The position numbers and the translations under genes are program-made. From Paratinospora sagittata (lineage: Eukaryota > Streptophyta > Magnoliopsida > Ranunculales > Menispermaceae): a DNA stretch of 64,000 nt. The DNA is taken from contig CM069608.1 of NCBI GenBank assembly GCA_035771175.1, positions 25,674,519 to 25,738,518 on the forward strand, given 5' to 3'. Below are positions 34,707 to 47,583 of the stretch, in pieces. Every line of letters begins with the position of its first letter. Position 1 is the stretch's first letter. The notes beneath the pieces are model-generated. The model had not been told where the DNA came from. It searched no databases and saw only the letters and a list, made by a program, of their open reading frames with translations.

Positions 34707-35571
34707 TGTTGGACCATATATCGAGCATAAGACATGTTAGCCATATTAGTCTAGTCCAGTGAGACATAACACATATCAAGTAGTTATACAGATCTGCTCT
34801 GTTCCGGACAAGCGTGACAAGTTTTCCTAACCGAGCACGCAGCAGAAGCCATGGCCTATCCTACCAACCAGTTGAATATCACAGTCACTATGGGAGGTTG
34901 GCCAAGGAACATCTGAGTTGCCTGATCAACATCAATTATAGGGGTTCACCGACCACTATATACCGACTTCACGACATACCGACTTCAAGTAGCCACAAGG
35001 AAAGACCACAGATCGGCATACCGACCACTAATGATCTCCAACTTCGGGACGAATGATGACGGAATCCTTGGTCGGATAGGAATAAGATGTGATCCATTGC
35101 GACAAGTTCGGGATTCACTCCTAGTCCGATTCTGATAAAGCCAGACACTTTACCAGTTCGACTAGGATACTGATAAGTCATCCGGATCCCATGAGGATCA
35201 GACCAAATCTTATTAGGAATCAAATATGCTTTCCTAGCACGAGTTAGATTCCTAATTCTACAACAACACCACGACAAGGCCAAAGACCTCAAGCCTTCTT
35301 TATAAAAAGACCTGAACCCCTAAGGGGAAGGTAAGCAACTCTAAGACATTCTCGAATAAGTTCAGTATTACGCAGTTTTGAACTAACTCAGGCATCGAAG
35401 GGTCTTTGGCCGACACCACACCGGTGTTCCTCACAATAGCCTATTCTTTCTTGTTTTTTCTCTCTCAGATCACCAACCTCCGGAGATTTCTCCAGTACCA
35501 TGCTGAGTTCCAGATCAACATCTTCCCTCCACCTCATCGTCTACTGGTGTTGGTCAAATCTTGCACCAACA
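34707..35571 (+). repeat. 3' LTR of the Tat element
   Basis: 865 bp, TGTTGGACC to TTGCACCAACA, collinear with the 5' LTR (25252-26127) with many scattered substitutions and small indels. Confidence 0.92.
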
Positions 35572-35576
35572 ATTAT

Positions 35577-35879
35577 TAATGTTAAGACTATAAATTAACT
35601 GCAACAATATATATTTAAGACTAAATCCTTAGTAAAATCTCGTATTAGGTAAAAGTTTGTCATTACATTTGTTTATATAACTTTTAAAAATTAGATATCC
35701 ATGTAGTTAAAGCTGTGTCTAAAATTAGATCCTTTAACCCCATGTTGATTTTTTTTTTGTTTAAATATGAATTTCTAGTTGTATTGGAACGTGAACAATT
35801 ATATTTAAAAAGTAATTTGGACTTACTAAATATAGATGATTGTCTTATGATCTAGTTATATTTGAAAAAAAAAAATTAT
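35577..35879. other. AT-rich flank
   Basis: No gene or known repeat recognised; T and A runs. Confidence 0.5.
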
Positions 35880-36369
35880 ATTGTTGTAGCTTGTATTGGA
35901 ATGAGGAATATTTATTAGTCACAGTTTCTAATATTATGGTAGTTGATCGATCTATGTAAAAGAGGTTCTTTATTGTTTATAGATTAATCCCAACATGTAA
36001 GAAATCATAAAAGAAAGTGAAACTTGTGTCAAGGGAAGACTTGGATGTCTTTGAAATCTTTATGAAAGGGAGAAGTATTGTGTAGACCTTGTGACGCAAT
36101 TTAGTTCTAATTTTATCTTGGGTATACTCTTTGTATTATTCTGGATTTATGTACCAAAGTTCCATACTTGTGTTAATATTTGGTATAGAAGTAAGTTCTT
36201 GAGATGTTTAATTCCTCTGAGGTACTTGTAAATTGATAGTGAATTAAATTATTTTTTCTCATATTTTTTTTTCTTGATTTTTTCATGTATATCTTGCGTT
36301 GATCTTTGTTGTTCTTTTCTTTATTGAATATAAGAGATTAAAATTTTTTTTGGGGTGTTTTTCCCAACA
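35880..36369 (+). repeat. Probable copia-type LTR relic
   Basis: The stretch with AGTTCTAATTTTATCTTGGG, ACTTGTGTTAATATTTGG and GAATTCCTCTGAGGTACTTG, ending GTGTTTTTCCCAACA at 36369, has the feel of a copia LTR 3' half. The 5' end and TSD are not resolved, and no primer binding site follows, so it would be a solo or fragmentary LTR. Confidence 0.4.
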
Positions 36370-38117
36370 CTCCGTGCTATTGATATAAATGTGCACAGAA
36401 AAAGTGTGACCATCCTCCCAATATTGGAGATTACTCGACTTAGCCATATATATTATCATTGTAAAGTTTTTATGTCTTTAGTTTATATATGGTTAAAACT
36501 AAAATATAAACTTTTTGAAGAATTAGAATAAAACCAAATTTTCAAAAAAAAAATGATTGGTTTTTTTATATATCTATATATAGTATGTAAGGTAAAATGA
36601 TATAACGTGAAAAAAATAAAATAATTACTAAAAGTTACTATTATCCCACCTTAAAAAAAAAAAAAAAAACTACTACTATTGTCCCACCTTATACTATTAA
36701 AATGTAGACAAAGAACAATGAATGAGCTAAAGAGAAACACATGAACTCAATTTCTCAAAATATATATTTTGTAAAAAAAATATTAAAAAAGAATTACTAC
36801 ATATTCAAAATTATTATTGATGATTTATAAGTGGGTAATGCTAAATGAACATAATATAAAAACTCAAAAGACAACGTAGGGTGAAGTAGCATCATATACA
36901 TGGGACAATGTACAACGCCAAATATTAAAAATAATCAACGAGTTTGTGTACTTTCGAGGGTATGTTTTTTTTTTTTAATGTTCATTTAACATTACCTTTT
37001 ATAATTCCCCTAACATTCTTATTTTAAAATAAATATACTACGGATTCAAAAAAAAGAAGAAGAAGGTATACTACTATTATAAGTTTTGACAAATACATGT
37101 GGTAGTCAATTCTTAAGAGAAACCTAATGTCACACTCCTCTCCTTTCCCTTTGGGATTAGGGAATCGTTCTCTTCCTCCATCGCCTTTAATTTCACTTAG
37201 AAATAGAAAATGGCTAGCTAGGTAAACAAAAATTTCAATAGATTAAGTATTTATAAAAATTAAAGAAAGTAGCTCGATACATATAGCTTTTGTCTATGAG
37301 AGATTCAAGAGAAGGATTAGACCACATTAAATCTATTATATGTAATCTTATCTTATATTACAAGAGATTGTTTATATAACTCAAACTCATCACTAGGTAG
37401 TCACAAGGTTGAAACTTTTTAACCTTGTGCAAATTTACACATTTATTATTAAGGAACCAAATCATATGAAATAACACATAAAATCCAATAACAAGGCATC
37501 ACCCAAAGCACAAGTACCACTGTACAAAAACATTTCTCCAAAGACAATTTTTCCTTGGTCTTGGCCATGTAAGTATGAACCCGAAAATACATAAACTTGA
37601 TTTCTTTGGTTATATAAGTGGGTAAATGAAAATCATAAGGGTATACATAAACATTAATAAAGTACTAGATATATCTAATTATATATATTAGTATATACGA
37701 GATTGATTTTCGTTCTAAAAATATGATTAACAAGACAAGCATTTCACTTAATTTTAGGCAAGATCCAAGGGGGTAAGTTCTTTTGGAAAAATGAGTAATA
37801 AATATGATTTTTGTTCATTTTGAGCTAAATATTTAAGTGAGACTCATATGTAATTTTGGGTGGGATCAAGTTGAATATTAATCTCTAATATGTGAAGATT
37901 AGGAATATATAATAGTTTAACTATACCCATTTTCATATGAATGAAAAATTAAGTTTAAAGTAGCCTACTTAACAAGTGTAAAGTACTAAAATTTGATAAA
38001 CAAAGTTGAGTCTCATGTGAGAAAGTTAAAAAACTATATGTTTACTTATAAGTGTAGGTAGAACTCTTCACTTGAATTTGAGTTTACTACACACACACAA
38101 AAAAAAGGCTTAAGGCT
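36370..38117. other. AT-rich intergenic DNA
   Basis: No coding, RNA or repeat family recognised over about 1.7 kb. Homopolymer runs are common, for example near 36540, 36651 and 36969. Confidence 0.55.
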
Positions 38118-38922
38118 GATGCAAACCCCCTGCTACGCACCACGAGCGCGCAAGGGAGATTGGGTGACCTGGGGCGCACAACACTCCGACGGTGAGAGAT
38201 CGGATGCACTAATCGAGACCGTTCGATCGTGATCGCTTGGATCGATCATGATCCAATGGTGCGGGATCGCTTACACCAATCAGAGCCGTTAGATCTCGCC
38301 TACGCCGATCGAGTGCGATTTGATAGTGTATGATTAAGTGCGATGATCACGGTCGTCAGATCGCCAATAGATGCGATCGAACTCGATCCGATGGTGCACA
38401 AAAAGACACTACGTACAACCACGAATTGCCTAGAAATAGGGCCCTCCAAAACTTAGAAAATTCATTTCAAAATATTTGATTTTTCAGTATTGTCTCCTCT
38501 TTTTTTCTTTTCTATTTTAACATTATTTTGTGAGAGATTACAACCTCTATTAGTTTGATTATTCTTGTGATTTGAAGTGTTGCTGTCACAAGAAAGAGAT
38601 CGTTGTATCTTAGAAGATAATTGTCATACATTGTGAACACTAGTGCGAGACAAAATTATTTTAAGGACATAAAGTTAAACTCTAGTCTCAATCTATTGTT
38701 GTTATATAGTTACTCTGCTGAAATAACGATTGATCTAGTTTAGTTAGACAAAGTCTTATCCTTATCTAGTACCTTTGAATAGTGAACGAGAGGTAGCTTG
38801 TTACTCTAAAAGAGTGATTTTTAAGCGAGATCATTGTAATTTCACTACTCAGTTTGAAAACTAGTCTGGTTAATTATTTAAAAAGCTATTTTCTATGAAG
38901 CCTGTTACTATCCAGACAACAA
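38118..38922 (+). repeat. LTR-like fragment related to the solo LTR at 42 kb
   Basis: The segment 38740-38920 (CTTATCCTTATCTAGTACC, TTTGAATAGTGAACGAGAGG, AAACTAGTCTGGTTAATT) is clearly related to 42480-42620 and 52560-52700, which are R-U5 parts of the chromovirus LTR family. Upstream, where U3 should be, is a GATC-rich repeat. The right end is cut by another LTR at about 38923. Confidence 0.55.
38180..38400. repeat. GATC-rich imperfect tandem repeat
   Basis: About a dozen GATC sites in 220 bp of unusually GC-rich DNA. Three units of about 70-80 bp can be made out, each with a CCGTT-GATC or CGTCAGATC block and two units ending GATCCAATGGTGC and GATCCGATGGTGC. Confidence 0.6.
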
Positions 38923-38923
38923 G

Positions 38924-40652
38924 GTAACACCCAGTACTTTTGGTCAAAGTTTTACGTTGACTTATAGATATATTAAGGTGTATAATACACATATAATTAA
39001 GTATGTGGAAGTCATGTTTATGTATGTATGTGTATGTATGTCATGTGTGTTGAGTTTGTGTGCATGAAAGAATGAAGAAAATAAAGAAAAGATAAAGCAG
39101 CCGAACTAGTCGACTGGATTCTAGTGGGCCCCACAAGCCAATGAGGCTGTGGAGAATCGTTTAAAGCTGATTTTTGGGCCATTTTTTTATTCATTTCTCA
39201 CCAAAATTTCAAAGAACGAGGAAAGGAAGAACCAAGAAGAGGAAATCATCGTTCTTAGGCCAAATCGACACTTTGGTAAGTGTTTTTCAATGTATTTCTT
39301 TATAAAATTGCTATTGGAATCATGTGTGACGTTTCCCTCAGATTATTTTATGCTATGAGAGCCGTTTTCAGCATTTCAGAAATAGGGTTTTGACCTAATT
39401 TGGCTAGAATCTAGCTGGGAATGGTGAATAACACTTCCTCAGTTGTAGAAACCCCGAAACTATGGTTAGTTTGTGTTGATATGTTAAATGAGAATTTATA
39501 TAGTTGCCAAAAGTTAAATTTGACATTGGGAACCTCCGAAAATATGTAAATCCTCGGTAAAATACCTGTTTATGGCTGTAAAATGATAATAGGACTGATT
39601 TTACATATTTTGGCATGGAAAGTGTGATTTTAGGAATATGGCTAGAAAGCTTATTTTCACCGTTCTTTACCATGGAAATACCTAAGTTGACTATAGGAAT
39701 GAAATTGGAGAGTCCTCACTTATGTTTGAGACCCGAATTGATCTAAAAAATGAGATAAATAAATGGGAAATTAATACTTATGTGTGAAATGAATAAGAAT
39801 ATATGAATTTAATATATGGCATGAATGGAATGAATGTAGTAGGTTGAAACTGTGGGATTTGGATATGGATTCGAAGTTATGGTGATAAGACTTAGGTTTG
39901 GAAATCTTGTATAATGAGTATTTCTTAACTTGGACTTCTTATATGACATTGTATTCTTTAAAAATGATTTGGAATGATATACATGCTATGATATATGTTT
40001 TGATTTAAATTCATTAAAATAGAGCATGCTTTAGACTCTTTAGACTCACTGGAGTAGGTTAAAGCATGAGATCAATTACTTTGGGGGAAATCTTTAAGAA
40101 TCAGACTCGCATGAGTGACCTGAAAGTACTTATGCACATTGGTGTTGTCCTAGTTATGAATAAAAACCCAAGATTGATTAAATTAAAATGAGTAATGAGA
40201 CGTTGTTGTTTCCTTTATCGGTACATAATGAGGGGTCAGACTCACTCTATTATTGAGAATGAGGGAGATGACTATGGTTTTCATTGCATATTGCATGTTT
40301 TGAAATGAATGCACTGAATGGTTATATGTTGAGCTTATATTATATTTGTTTAATCACTGCTATGATTGATTTAAATTGTTTAATTGAGCATGTTTTTTTA
40401 TAAATTAATGTATATATGATATTATAGTTAGAAATATTCACTGAGCTTGTTGTTGCCGCTCTTTCTTCTCCAACATTTTAGATAAAGATTCTATGTTGGG
40501 TAAGGGCTAAACGCAACTACAACAACTGCCAAAGCTGCATGACTACAACTGCCTTGACTTGCCCTAAAGCTCCTAACCTGAGCTGAGCTACCTTCACAAC
40601 AACGTTAGGGGGTACGCCACCGTTCGGGATGTGAACCAGGGTGCTATTATTT
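38924..40652 (+). repeat. Probable Tekay/Del-like LTR, degenerate
   Basis: Begins near GTAACACCCAGTACTTTTGG and ends near GATGTGAACCAGGGTGCTATT, a worn version of the TGTAACACCC to GGGTGTTACA termini. It carries LTR landmarks in order: TGGGCCCCACAAGCCAATGA, a GGTAAGTG donor-like site near 39274, and ATTCACTGAGCTTGTTG at 40436 followed by a CATTTTAG. No TSD found; solo or fragment. Confidence 0.5.
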
Positions 40653-40654
40653 TC

Positions 40655-40970
40655 AGTCAAGCAGTGGCCAAGGATTTTTGAATTTTTAAAATAGGATAAT
40701 AATTTGAAACAATTGATGAGCAGGAATAGAAATTTTTGCATATATACTTATTGTAAACACCTTAAAAAGTTACTTTTTTAAAGTCATTTTTATAATTTTA
40801 TATAATTACAAAAATTATTAAATGTTGGTGCGTTGAGAAAAAATGGTTAGGGCAACTAGCCACACTCCCTAAAATATAGGGTACAGGAAAAAATTGAAAA
40901 TTAGATAATTACAAAATACTATTTTAGCCTTATTAACAATAAAATTATACTTTTCAAAGGTATTTTGAGA
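40655..40970. repeat. Half copy of the inverted-repeat element seen at 20.6-22.1 kb
   Basis: TTTTTAAAATAGGATAAT, ATGAGCAGGAATAGAAAT, AAAGTCATTTTTATAAT and the end CTATTTTAGCCTTATTAAC follow the same order as 20890-21002 plus 21923-22104. Here the GAAGT target appears once (AAAGT), without an LTR. Confidence 0.5.
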
Positions 40971-41616
40971 AAGAAAAAGGTTTTATGATCAACTACCCTA
41001 AGTATTTTTATTATAATCATATAGATATTATTATTTTATTTTTGTCTTTTAATTCTTAACAGCAAGACCCTGTCATGTTGTATATGTACTTGTTGATAAG
41101 TCTTCGTCATATATCGGAAAGACAAGATGGAATTGCTATTGAGTCTTCGAGGGAAAGCGCATCCACCCTAAAATTCATGCAAAAATCAATTTAGGTCAAA
41201 GGTATAAATCCACTCACGGGCCTAACTCAGGCATAATCATTAAATAAAATCAAAGAGCATTTTTATTATTTTTCCAGTTTAAGGTATAGCACCGACATCT
41301 CAAATTTAGGCATGGACATAATATCATAAAATGAGCTAAGGTGTTTATATAATCTTTACATTAATTATCCATAATTAGCTCTCTAATTAAACATATATCT
41401 TATCCCAAGTTAATTATATTATAGTTAAATATTTTTTTGCTTTTAGTCCATATTATCCTTAATTTTGAATATATTAGTTTTCAAAATAATCATTTCTTAA
41501 AATATTACATGGTACTTGCAAGTACAGTATACCTAGTTTATTTTTTTTTGTAAGTTTCATTTATTTCAATTCAACTTCTTATAAAAATGAATATAAATTG
41601 ATTCCAAGTAGGTATC

Positions 41617-41663
<47 letters not shown>

Positions 41664-41924
41664 TATAGTTACTCGTGGATGTGGGTCAAGTAATAAGAAA
41701 AGGTTCTTAACATAATTGAATACACACTATAAGAATTACATTATTTTCTTCACTCTAGCTAATTAATCAAATAACTTACAATACAGGTACATACTTAGTA
41801 ACAAATTAATGATCATTAATTTGAGTATTGAGATACAAATTGATTAAAATTTTAAAGTACATGTATATATTACTCATAAATTTAAAATCAAAAAAAAAAT
41901 TGAGTATTGAGATACAAAGATTGT
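40971..41924. other. AT-rich intergenic DNA
   Basis: No gene recognised. An AT microsatellite spans about 41623-41660, and GAGTATTGAGATACAAA is repeated at about 41823 and 41901. Confidence 0.55.
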
Positions 41925-42045
41925 TTTTTAAAGAGGGTAAGCAAAACGTGGGAGTGAACATGAAAGTCCTGCATCCGTTGAACCATAGAGAAGCTTTAGA
42001 TGTGTTTGATATATAGCTAAGTGGAAAAATTGTGGAAAAATTATT
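41925..42045. repeat. Left part of a duplicated segment also present at 54.3 kb
   Basis: Matches 54315-54420 by eye (GGGAGTGAACATGAAAG versus GGGAATGAACATGAAAG, and GATATATAGCTAAGTGG versus CATATATAGTTAGGTGA). The segment continues at 43318-43516 after the solo LTR. The copy at 54.3 kb has no LTR. Confidence 0.6.
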
Positions 42046-43317
42046 TGTGATACCTTAGGATTGCATAATATATATATATATATTGAACTTCGGGCAGCCA
42101 ACCTAAAGGTTCGGACATTCTTTTTTTCTATAAAAGGAGGGCTTGTGCCCCTCATTTTCACACCAATCCAACTCTCTCTTCTTGTTGAAAAATTTCTCTA
42201 TCTCTCTCTCTTTGAGACTACCTTCGCGGTGTAATGCGATTCTGCTCGGGAGAAGGCGTCAGTTCTAGAAGGAGTTTTTATCTGAAGGTAGGGAACGAAT
42301 TATAGGTTTGCGTGTCTTATAACTTTTATTAAAGTTTACATTCATTTATCATTTTGTCTATTATTCATTTACACTGTATTATTGCGTATAATGTTCATAC
42401 CTGTCATACTTATGCCTGTATATTTGGAGTTCATGTATTGCATTGTTATTATGCCGGATTAGTGGTCAAGCTGACTCAACCAGACATTGTCTTATCCTCA
42501 GTAACTTTAAATAGTGAACGAGAGGCGACGTGCTGTTCTAGATGATTGATATTTTTGTTGACCTCGTGTCTCACCTCTCAAACTAGAGACTGATCTGGTT
42601 GGTCTTATTTGAAAGCTATCAGCTTGTACAAGTGATACTGAACATCCTAACTTTACACGTGGTGATACTGACCTGATAAGAATCACCAGATGTACCAAAT
42701 CCTGTCTAATGTTAGTAAAGACCGAACCTGTTCATGCATTGACATCATACATAAACACTACCTAGGAATGTAAGTGGTTTATAATCCACAAAATAGTTAG
42801 AAGCAATGCTCACTATTATTGATATTTTCTAGAGAGGGAAGTACAATGAGAACCCGGGTTTACCTGGGGAGGGACATCTGTACGTGAACTCAGACGATGT
42901 ACAATTATGGAACCATTATGAAACGATGTCATGCATACATACATGTTGTATTGATTATGATGCTATGATGTGTTTATGTGATATTTGATTATGAAGTTTC
43001 CTTTATTAATTGTTATATTCATGAACTATTTTACCCACTGGGCGAGTAGCTCACCCCGTTGTTATCTAATTTTTCTCCGGAGATTAGGGTAGACTGGTGA
43101 AGGTTTTTGAGCCACATTTTGTAACCCTTTGTTTGTTCATTGGGAACTTTAGGAGGATGTTCTCTTTTTAATTTCATGTACAAAAATATATTCTGAAATT
43201 AATAAAATCAGACTTGTACATTATTATGTTCCTGCGCACTCGATTATTATTATAATGCATTCAGGCCCCGTCTGTGAGTATTCCGTCAGTTTAGACGCGT
43301 CTGGGCGGGGTGTGACA
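42046..43317 (+). repeat. Solo LTR of the chromovirus LTR family
   Basis: 1272 bp, TGTGATACC to GGGGTGTGACA, flanked by TTATT (42041-42045 and 43318-43322). U3 is short; a CTATAAAAG TATA-like box lies near 42130. R-U5 (ATCTGAAGGTAGGGAACGAA, AATAGTGAACGAGAGGCG, AGAACCCGGG, ACCCACTGGGCGAGTAGCTC) is collinear with the LTR at 51744-53443, but the 20-bp array of that LTR is absent. Confidence 0.88.
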
Positions 43318-43516
43318 TTATTATTTCTTGAGAACATAACATATTTTCTAAGAAAATAATAAAGTTAAAAAAAATAAAAATAACAAAGTTGGGGCCATTT
43401 GCAACATTTTATTGAGAAAAGCTTTCTCGGTCCTTATTTTCGAAGATTTACCTTTCTCATGAGAATTTTTTAATATTAGAAATTGTGTTTATATTCATAT
43501 TCAATAAACCTATTAT
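43318..43516. repeat. Right part of the duplicated segment
   Basis: Matches 54421-54560 (ATTTTATTGAGAAA, CTTATTTTC, TTCTCAT-AGAA and TATTCAATAAA blocks). Ends where the SIRE-like LTR begins. Confidence 0.5.
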
Positions 43517-45071
43517 TGTCGGCCCAGATTATAGTCTAAGAGGGGCGAGGGAGGTGAATTGGACTTTACAAATTTTTGTTTTTATACCTTACTCAAATAA
43601 ATGTAAAACAAGTTAAATAAAGAGTGCAGGAAAGTAAAAGATGAATGCAACAATTTATAGTGGTTCAGTTTGTCCAAGGTTACATCCACTAATTGATCTC
43701 TTCGATCAAGATTCTCTCAAATCCATTAAACCTGATCCAACTTACAGGTGTGGATAAAAACCGTTACAAATACTGTTTCCCAATCAGGAAAATTCTTCGA
43801 TTGACAAACATGTCAATCATATAATTACAATAGATGAAATTAATGTTGATAAAAGAGAAGTTGTTCTTACCAAACTACTCTAAAAAATAAATACAATTTA
43901 AACCGAATGCCTTCTTAGAAGATCAACCAAAGATGATGAATATGAAAACCTAGCTAAAAACTAAAGGCTCTTTACGATCTTTGATTTAAAAGAATTGAAA
44001 ATGAAGCTTGAAATCAAATATGAGTATGTGACCTTTTTAAAAGCTTAAAATTTTGGAAAACTCTTTTTTTTAAGAGTGAAAGTGAAGAAGCACAAGAGAT
44101 TTTACTAAGTTGAAAGCTTAGAGAATGATCAAAGTGAAATTCAAAAATTTCTCCAAAAATTTCTCAAAAGTTGCTCAAAATGAGCTAAATATTTGGTTTT
44201 TATATTCGGGTTAGGAAACCTGATCTCCTATTAAGACCAGGTTCAATGAATCTAATGTTTGAATTAATGATTGCCACATATCATTTTTTAAAACCCTACT
44301 CACAAGGACAATTTTGTCCTTAAAAAGAGAGAAATTCGTTTTCATCAACAAAAAAGTGTTCCATGTTGTCTAATGCACAAAATGTCTATTCTACAAAAAA
44401 GCAAGAAACACATTTAAAACAGAGGAAACATGTTTTTATGCATTTTTATGTGGATTATGCCAAAAAAGTAGGAAATACGTTCCTTAGGAGGAAACACATT
44501 TCAAGCTTTTAGTGACAAAAACAATCATTCTGATAAAAAATGCAGGAGCGCTTTTCTCCTTGTGGAAATAAGTTTTTGCCTACCAAAGTAAAATTCCACG
44601 TTTGGCTTGCACGAACGTGTTTCTCTTTATAGGAGCACATTTTTGATGTACATAACTTAAAAAAATGTTGTTTTCATTTGAAATTTAAGTTCAAAACATA
44701 CTTTCTTGAAAACACAAACTCAAATGCATTTGAAATGATTCAAAGTGAGCAAAATTGAAGTTAAAAAATAATTCAAAACAATTTTAAATCTTTTGTCAAA
44801 ACATTGACTTTTCTAAACACGGTTTTACTTTAAAAGTATTTTAACTTAAAATTATTTGAATGCATGTTGAACTTTAACTGACTTATTTAGTAAGGATTCG
44901 ACAGTCCCAAAGTGATCTAAGCAAATTACATCAAAGGAAAAATATATCTTGAAGCTCTTTTGCCTTGACTTGACTTCAAAGTTGACTTTAAGAAATGTTC
45001 AAATTAAACTAAAACAACTTAGTCAAAATGATTAGTTACATGTTAATGTTATTTGTAATCTTTAAAATACA
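43517..45071 (-). repeat. Solo LTR, SIRE/Maximus-like copia
   Basis: Read in reverse, the end CTCTTAGACTATAATCTGGG followed by CCGACA and the preceding CCAATTCACCTCC stretch are the hallmark 3' end of SIRE-type LTRs; the same end is seen at 57934. The right border (about 45071) is estimated from the resumption of flanking sequence related to 54570. No primer binding site or coding region adjoins it. It contains short degenerate repeats around GGAAACACATTT at 44400-44640. Confidence 0.6.
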
Positions 45072-45466
45072 TATTAATATTATTTCTCATTATTTTGTAT
45101 TATATATAAATAAATACAAATTTCTCATGTACAATCAAAAGATCACGAGAAAATTCTCATGTATTATTTATATATAGATCAAGTTTTTCAGTATATATCA
45201 AACCTTGATCTATACCAAAAACTTGATTTGAGCACAGTTATATAAAAAACTAAATAGCAACTATTTTTGCAAGAAATTGATGATTGCTAAATATATATAT
45301 CAATGAACAAGGAAAACATCAATGACACGTTTACTAAACAAAAGAGAATAATACAATTTACCAATTTTCAGTATTAATATTGCCTTGGCCTTTCAACCCA
45401 TTTTCTCTAACCTTTTTTTTTTCCTCTTTCTCTTCTCTCGTTCTTTTCTTCTAATTTTCTAGTGCC
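45072..45466. other. AT-rich flank of the composite element
   Basis: No gene recognised; ends with the TAAAA duplicated on both sides of the composite unit. Confidence 0.5.
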
Positions 45467-45489
45467 TAAAATGTAATACCCTGTATTTC

Positions 45490-45665
45490 AAAAAAAAAAA
45501 AAAATCGAAAAAAATTTATTTTTTAAAAATTATTTATTCGAAAAAAAAAAAAAATATCGAAAAAATTTTATTTTTCAAAAAATATTTATTCGAAAAAAAA
45601 AAATTCGAATTTTTTTTTTATTTTTCGAAAACAATTTATTCAAAAAAAAAAATAGAAAAAAATTT
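45490..45665. repeat. A-rich tandem repeat next to the left terminus
   Basis: Three to four imperfect units of about 55-65 bp, each with TCGAAAAAA followed by TTTATTTTT and TTATTTATTCG. It occupies the same place relative to the LTR start that the 20-bp array occupies in the 3' LTR. Confidence 0.6.
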
Positions 45666-46003
45666 TATTTGATATATCTAAAACTATATATATATGAATT
45701 ATATATACAGTTAATATTTGGATTAAAAACAACTATATATGATTTTTATATAGTTTAATTTCAAATATATATATATATATATAGTTGATTTATGGGAACT
45801 ATAGTTATCATTAAATATGTCTATACATTCATATGTGAATACGACATATATACATCAAATCGCTAATGAAGAAAATTTCATGATGGCATAACCATCAAAA
45901 GAAAACTCGAAAATAATGTCTAGCAAACAAGGCATAAAACTTAAAAATATTAGGAATATATTTTGTGTCTTTCACACAAATTTATTTTTCTTTCAGCAAA
46001 AGA

Positions 46004-47583
46004 ATGGCCTCAACGGAAGGACCAACTTCCACTAGCAGGGAACCAATTCCCACTAGACTTAAAGAATTGTCCAAAAGAGAGGTTATGACTATGAGGAGCA
46101 TCGACAATAGCGATCTCCGCCTCCGCCCAATCCTTCACGACAAACTCGCAACATTGGATTGGTTAAATATAACCAAAGTCGAGGGACAAGTCTCTTACAA
46201 CTTGGTCAGATCCTTCTACGAAGCCATGAATTACGTAGGACTTCCAGAAGAGGGAAACAACCCTGTATTGGAGACAACAGTTATGGGGATAAAAATTTCT
46301 ATCAACGTCGAACTTATTGCTCGACTTTTGGAGATTCTGATTGAGGAAATGATTATTGATCCACATGAACCCCAGACAGTTGCAGAGATCGCAGAATCTA
46401 ATGAACAATTGTTCAATTCCCTCGTCAAAGAGCCATACACTCAATCAACATACACCAACCTCCCAACCAATCATCTTAAGCCATCTCTTGCCGGCCTCAG
46501 AAAGATTGTATACGGCAACATCTTGCCAGAAAGGGGGACTAGAGGCACTATGTCAAGGGCTCAACTCCTTGTGTTGTATCGCATAGAGCAGAAAATAAAG
46601 GTCTCCCTACCACCCATCATCATCCAACAAATGTTGAGAGTGATACAAAACCCTTTGAGAAAAGAATTCCTCGGTTATGGAGTCTTGATTATGAGGATAC
46701 TATACGAGGCAAACGTCGCCACTTTCGATGGAACGTCAAAGCTCATCACTGAACCAGTTACAACATCCTCTATCTTCAAGACATATGGCACAAGTGGAGG
46801 GGTAACCGACGAAGAGGTATTCGGCACGACAATAAGAAATGCCGAAAGAATGAGAGATCAGCATGGGCGTTGCCTTCGCAAAAGTCGACGCAAGATGCCG
46901 GTCCAAGAAGGGCCAAATAATGATTCACATCCAAATCCTACATCAGACCCAGCCCTGAATAGTGATCCAACCGATCGACCATTTACTGACGAAGAATTAT
47001 ATGCCACACTAAATCAACCTACACAAAGTCATGATAGACAAGGTACGCAAGAAAATCCACCAACGTGGAACGTGCCCACTCCAGGCACCACTTCGTACCA
47101 AAGATTTCCAACTCCTACGGTACAGTATCAGCCAGTTCCACAAGTTGCTGTGAACCAACAACAACAATATTGGGCGTCACCAAATCTTGGAGGACAAAAC
47201 ATCCCGATAAGCCCATTGTTTCAAACTTTTTCACCACAAACAAATCCAAATATCCATGGGGTTCCAGTTAGGGGATCCCCGTACAATCAAAACAACTACC
47301 TTCCACCTATGAACTAATACTTTCCCCAATGTCTATGGCCTACCCTTCTCCTACGGGACAAACGACCCATCAACCACCAATGGGACAACCGACTAACCTA
47401 CTTGAATGGTTAGATGAAATGGCATCCAATATTGCTACACTGAGAGAGAGCCACAATAATATATTAACCCGGTTGCAAAACTCCGATGCAGAGCGTGCAC
47501 ACTCTCAACCTTCCGTTAGTAGTCGTTCTGTACGTAGCAGTAGATCTCGAAGGAGCGGTAGTAGACAAGAAAGTCACAATTAA
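46004..47583 (+). pseudogene. Extra ORF upstream of gag, putative plant transposon protein type
   Basis: Open from ATG 46004 (MASTEGPTSTSREPIPTRL) to a stop at 47315, then a frame change continues it as 47329-47583, so one frameshift probably splits a protein of about 525 residues. Residues 40-260 resemble the putative plant transposon protein domain (ATLDWLNITKV, VSYNLVRSFYEAMNY, VMGIKISINVELIARLLEI). After residue 300 comes a Pro/Gln/Asn-rich region, then LLEWLDEMASNIATLRESHN and a Ser/Arg-rich tail. A TTTCTTTCAG acceptor-like site ends 7 nt before the ATG. Such ORFs ride in plant retroelements; their function is unknown. Confidence 0.75.

Larger units (their letters stand above)
25252..35571 (+). 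mobile_element. Complete but inactive Tat-lineage Ty3/gypsy element
   Basis: 10.3 kb with two LTRs (876 and 865 bp), primer binding site, gag, protease, RT, RNase H, second RNase H, integrase, antisense ORF and polypurine tract. It is flanked by ATTAT at 25247-25251 and 35572-35576. Domain order and the extra archaeal-type RNase H identify the Tat group. All sense genes carry stops or frameshifts and one RT catalytic aspartate is lost. The LTRs differ at many sites by eye, so it is old. Confidence 0.93.

Noticed and set aside
45472..46003. A normal 5' LTR for the composite chromovirus
   Set aside because: Only about the first 20-35 bp match the 3' LTR; no R-U5 sequence or primer binding site follows before the extra ORF.
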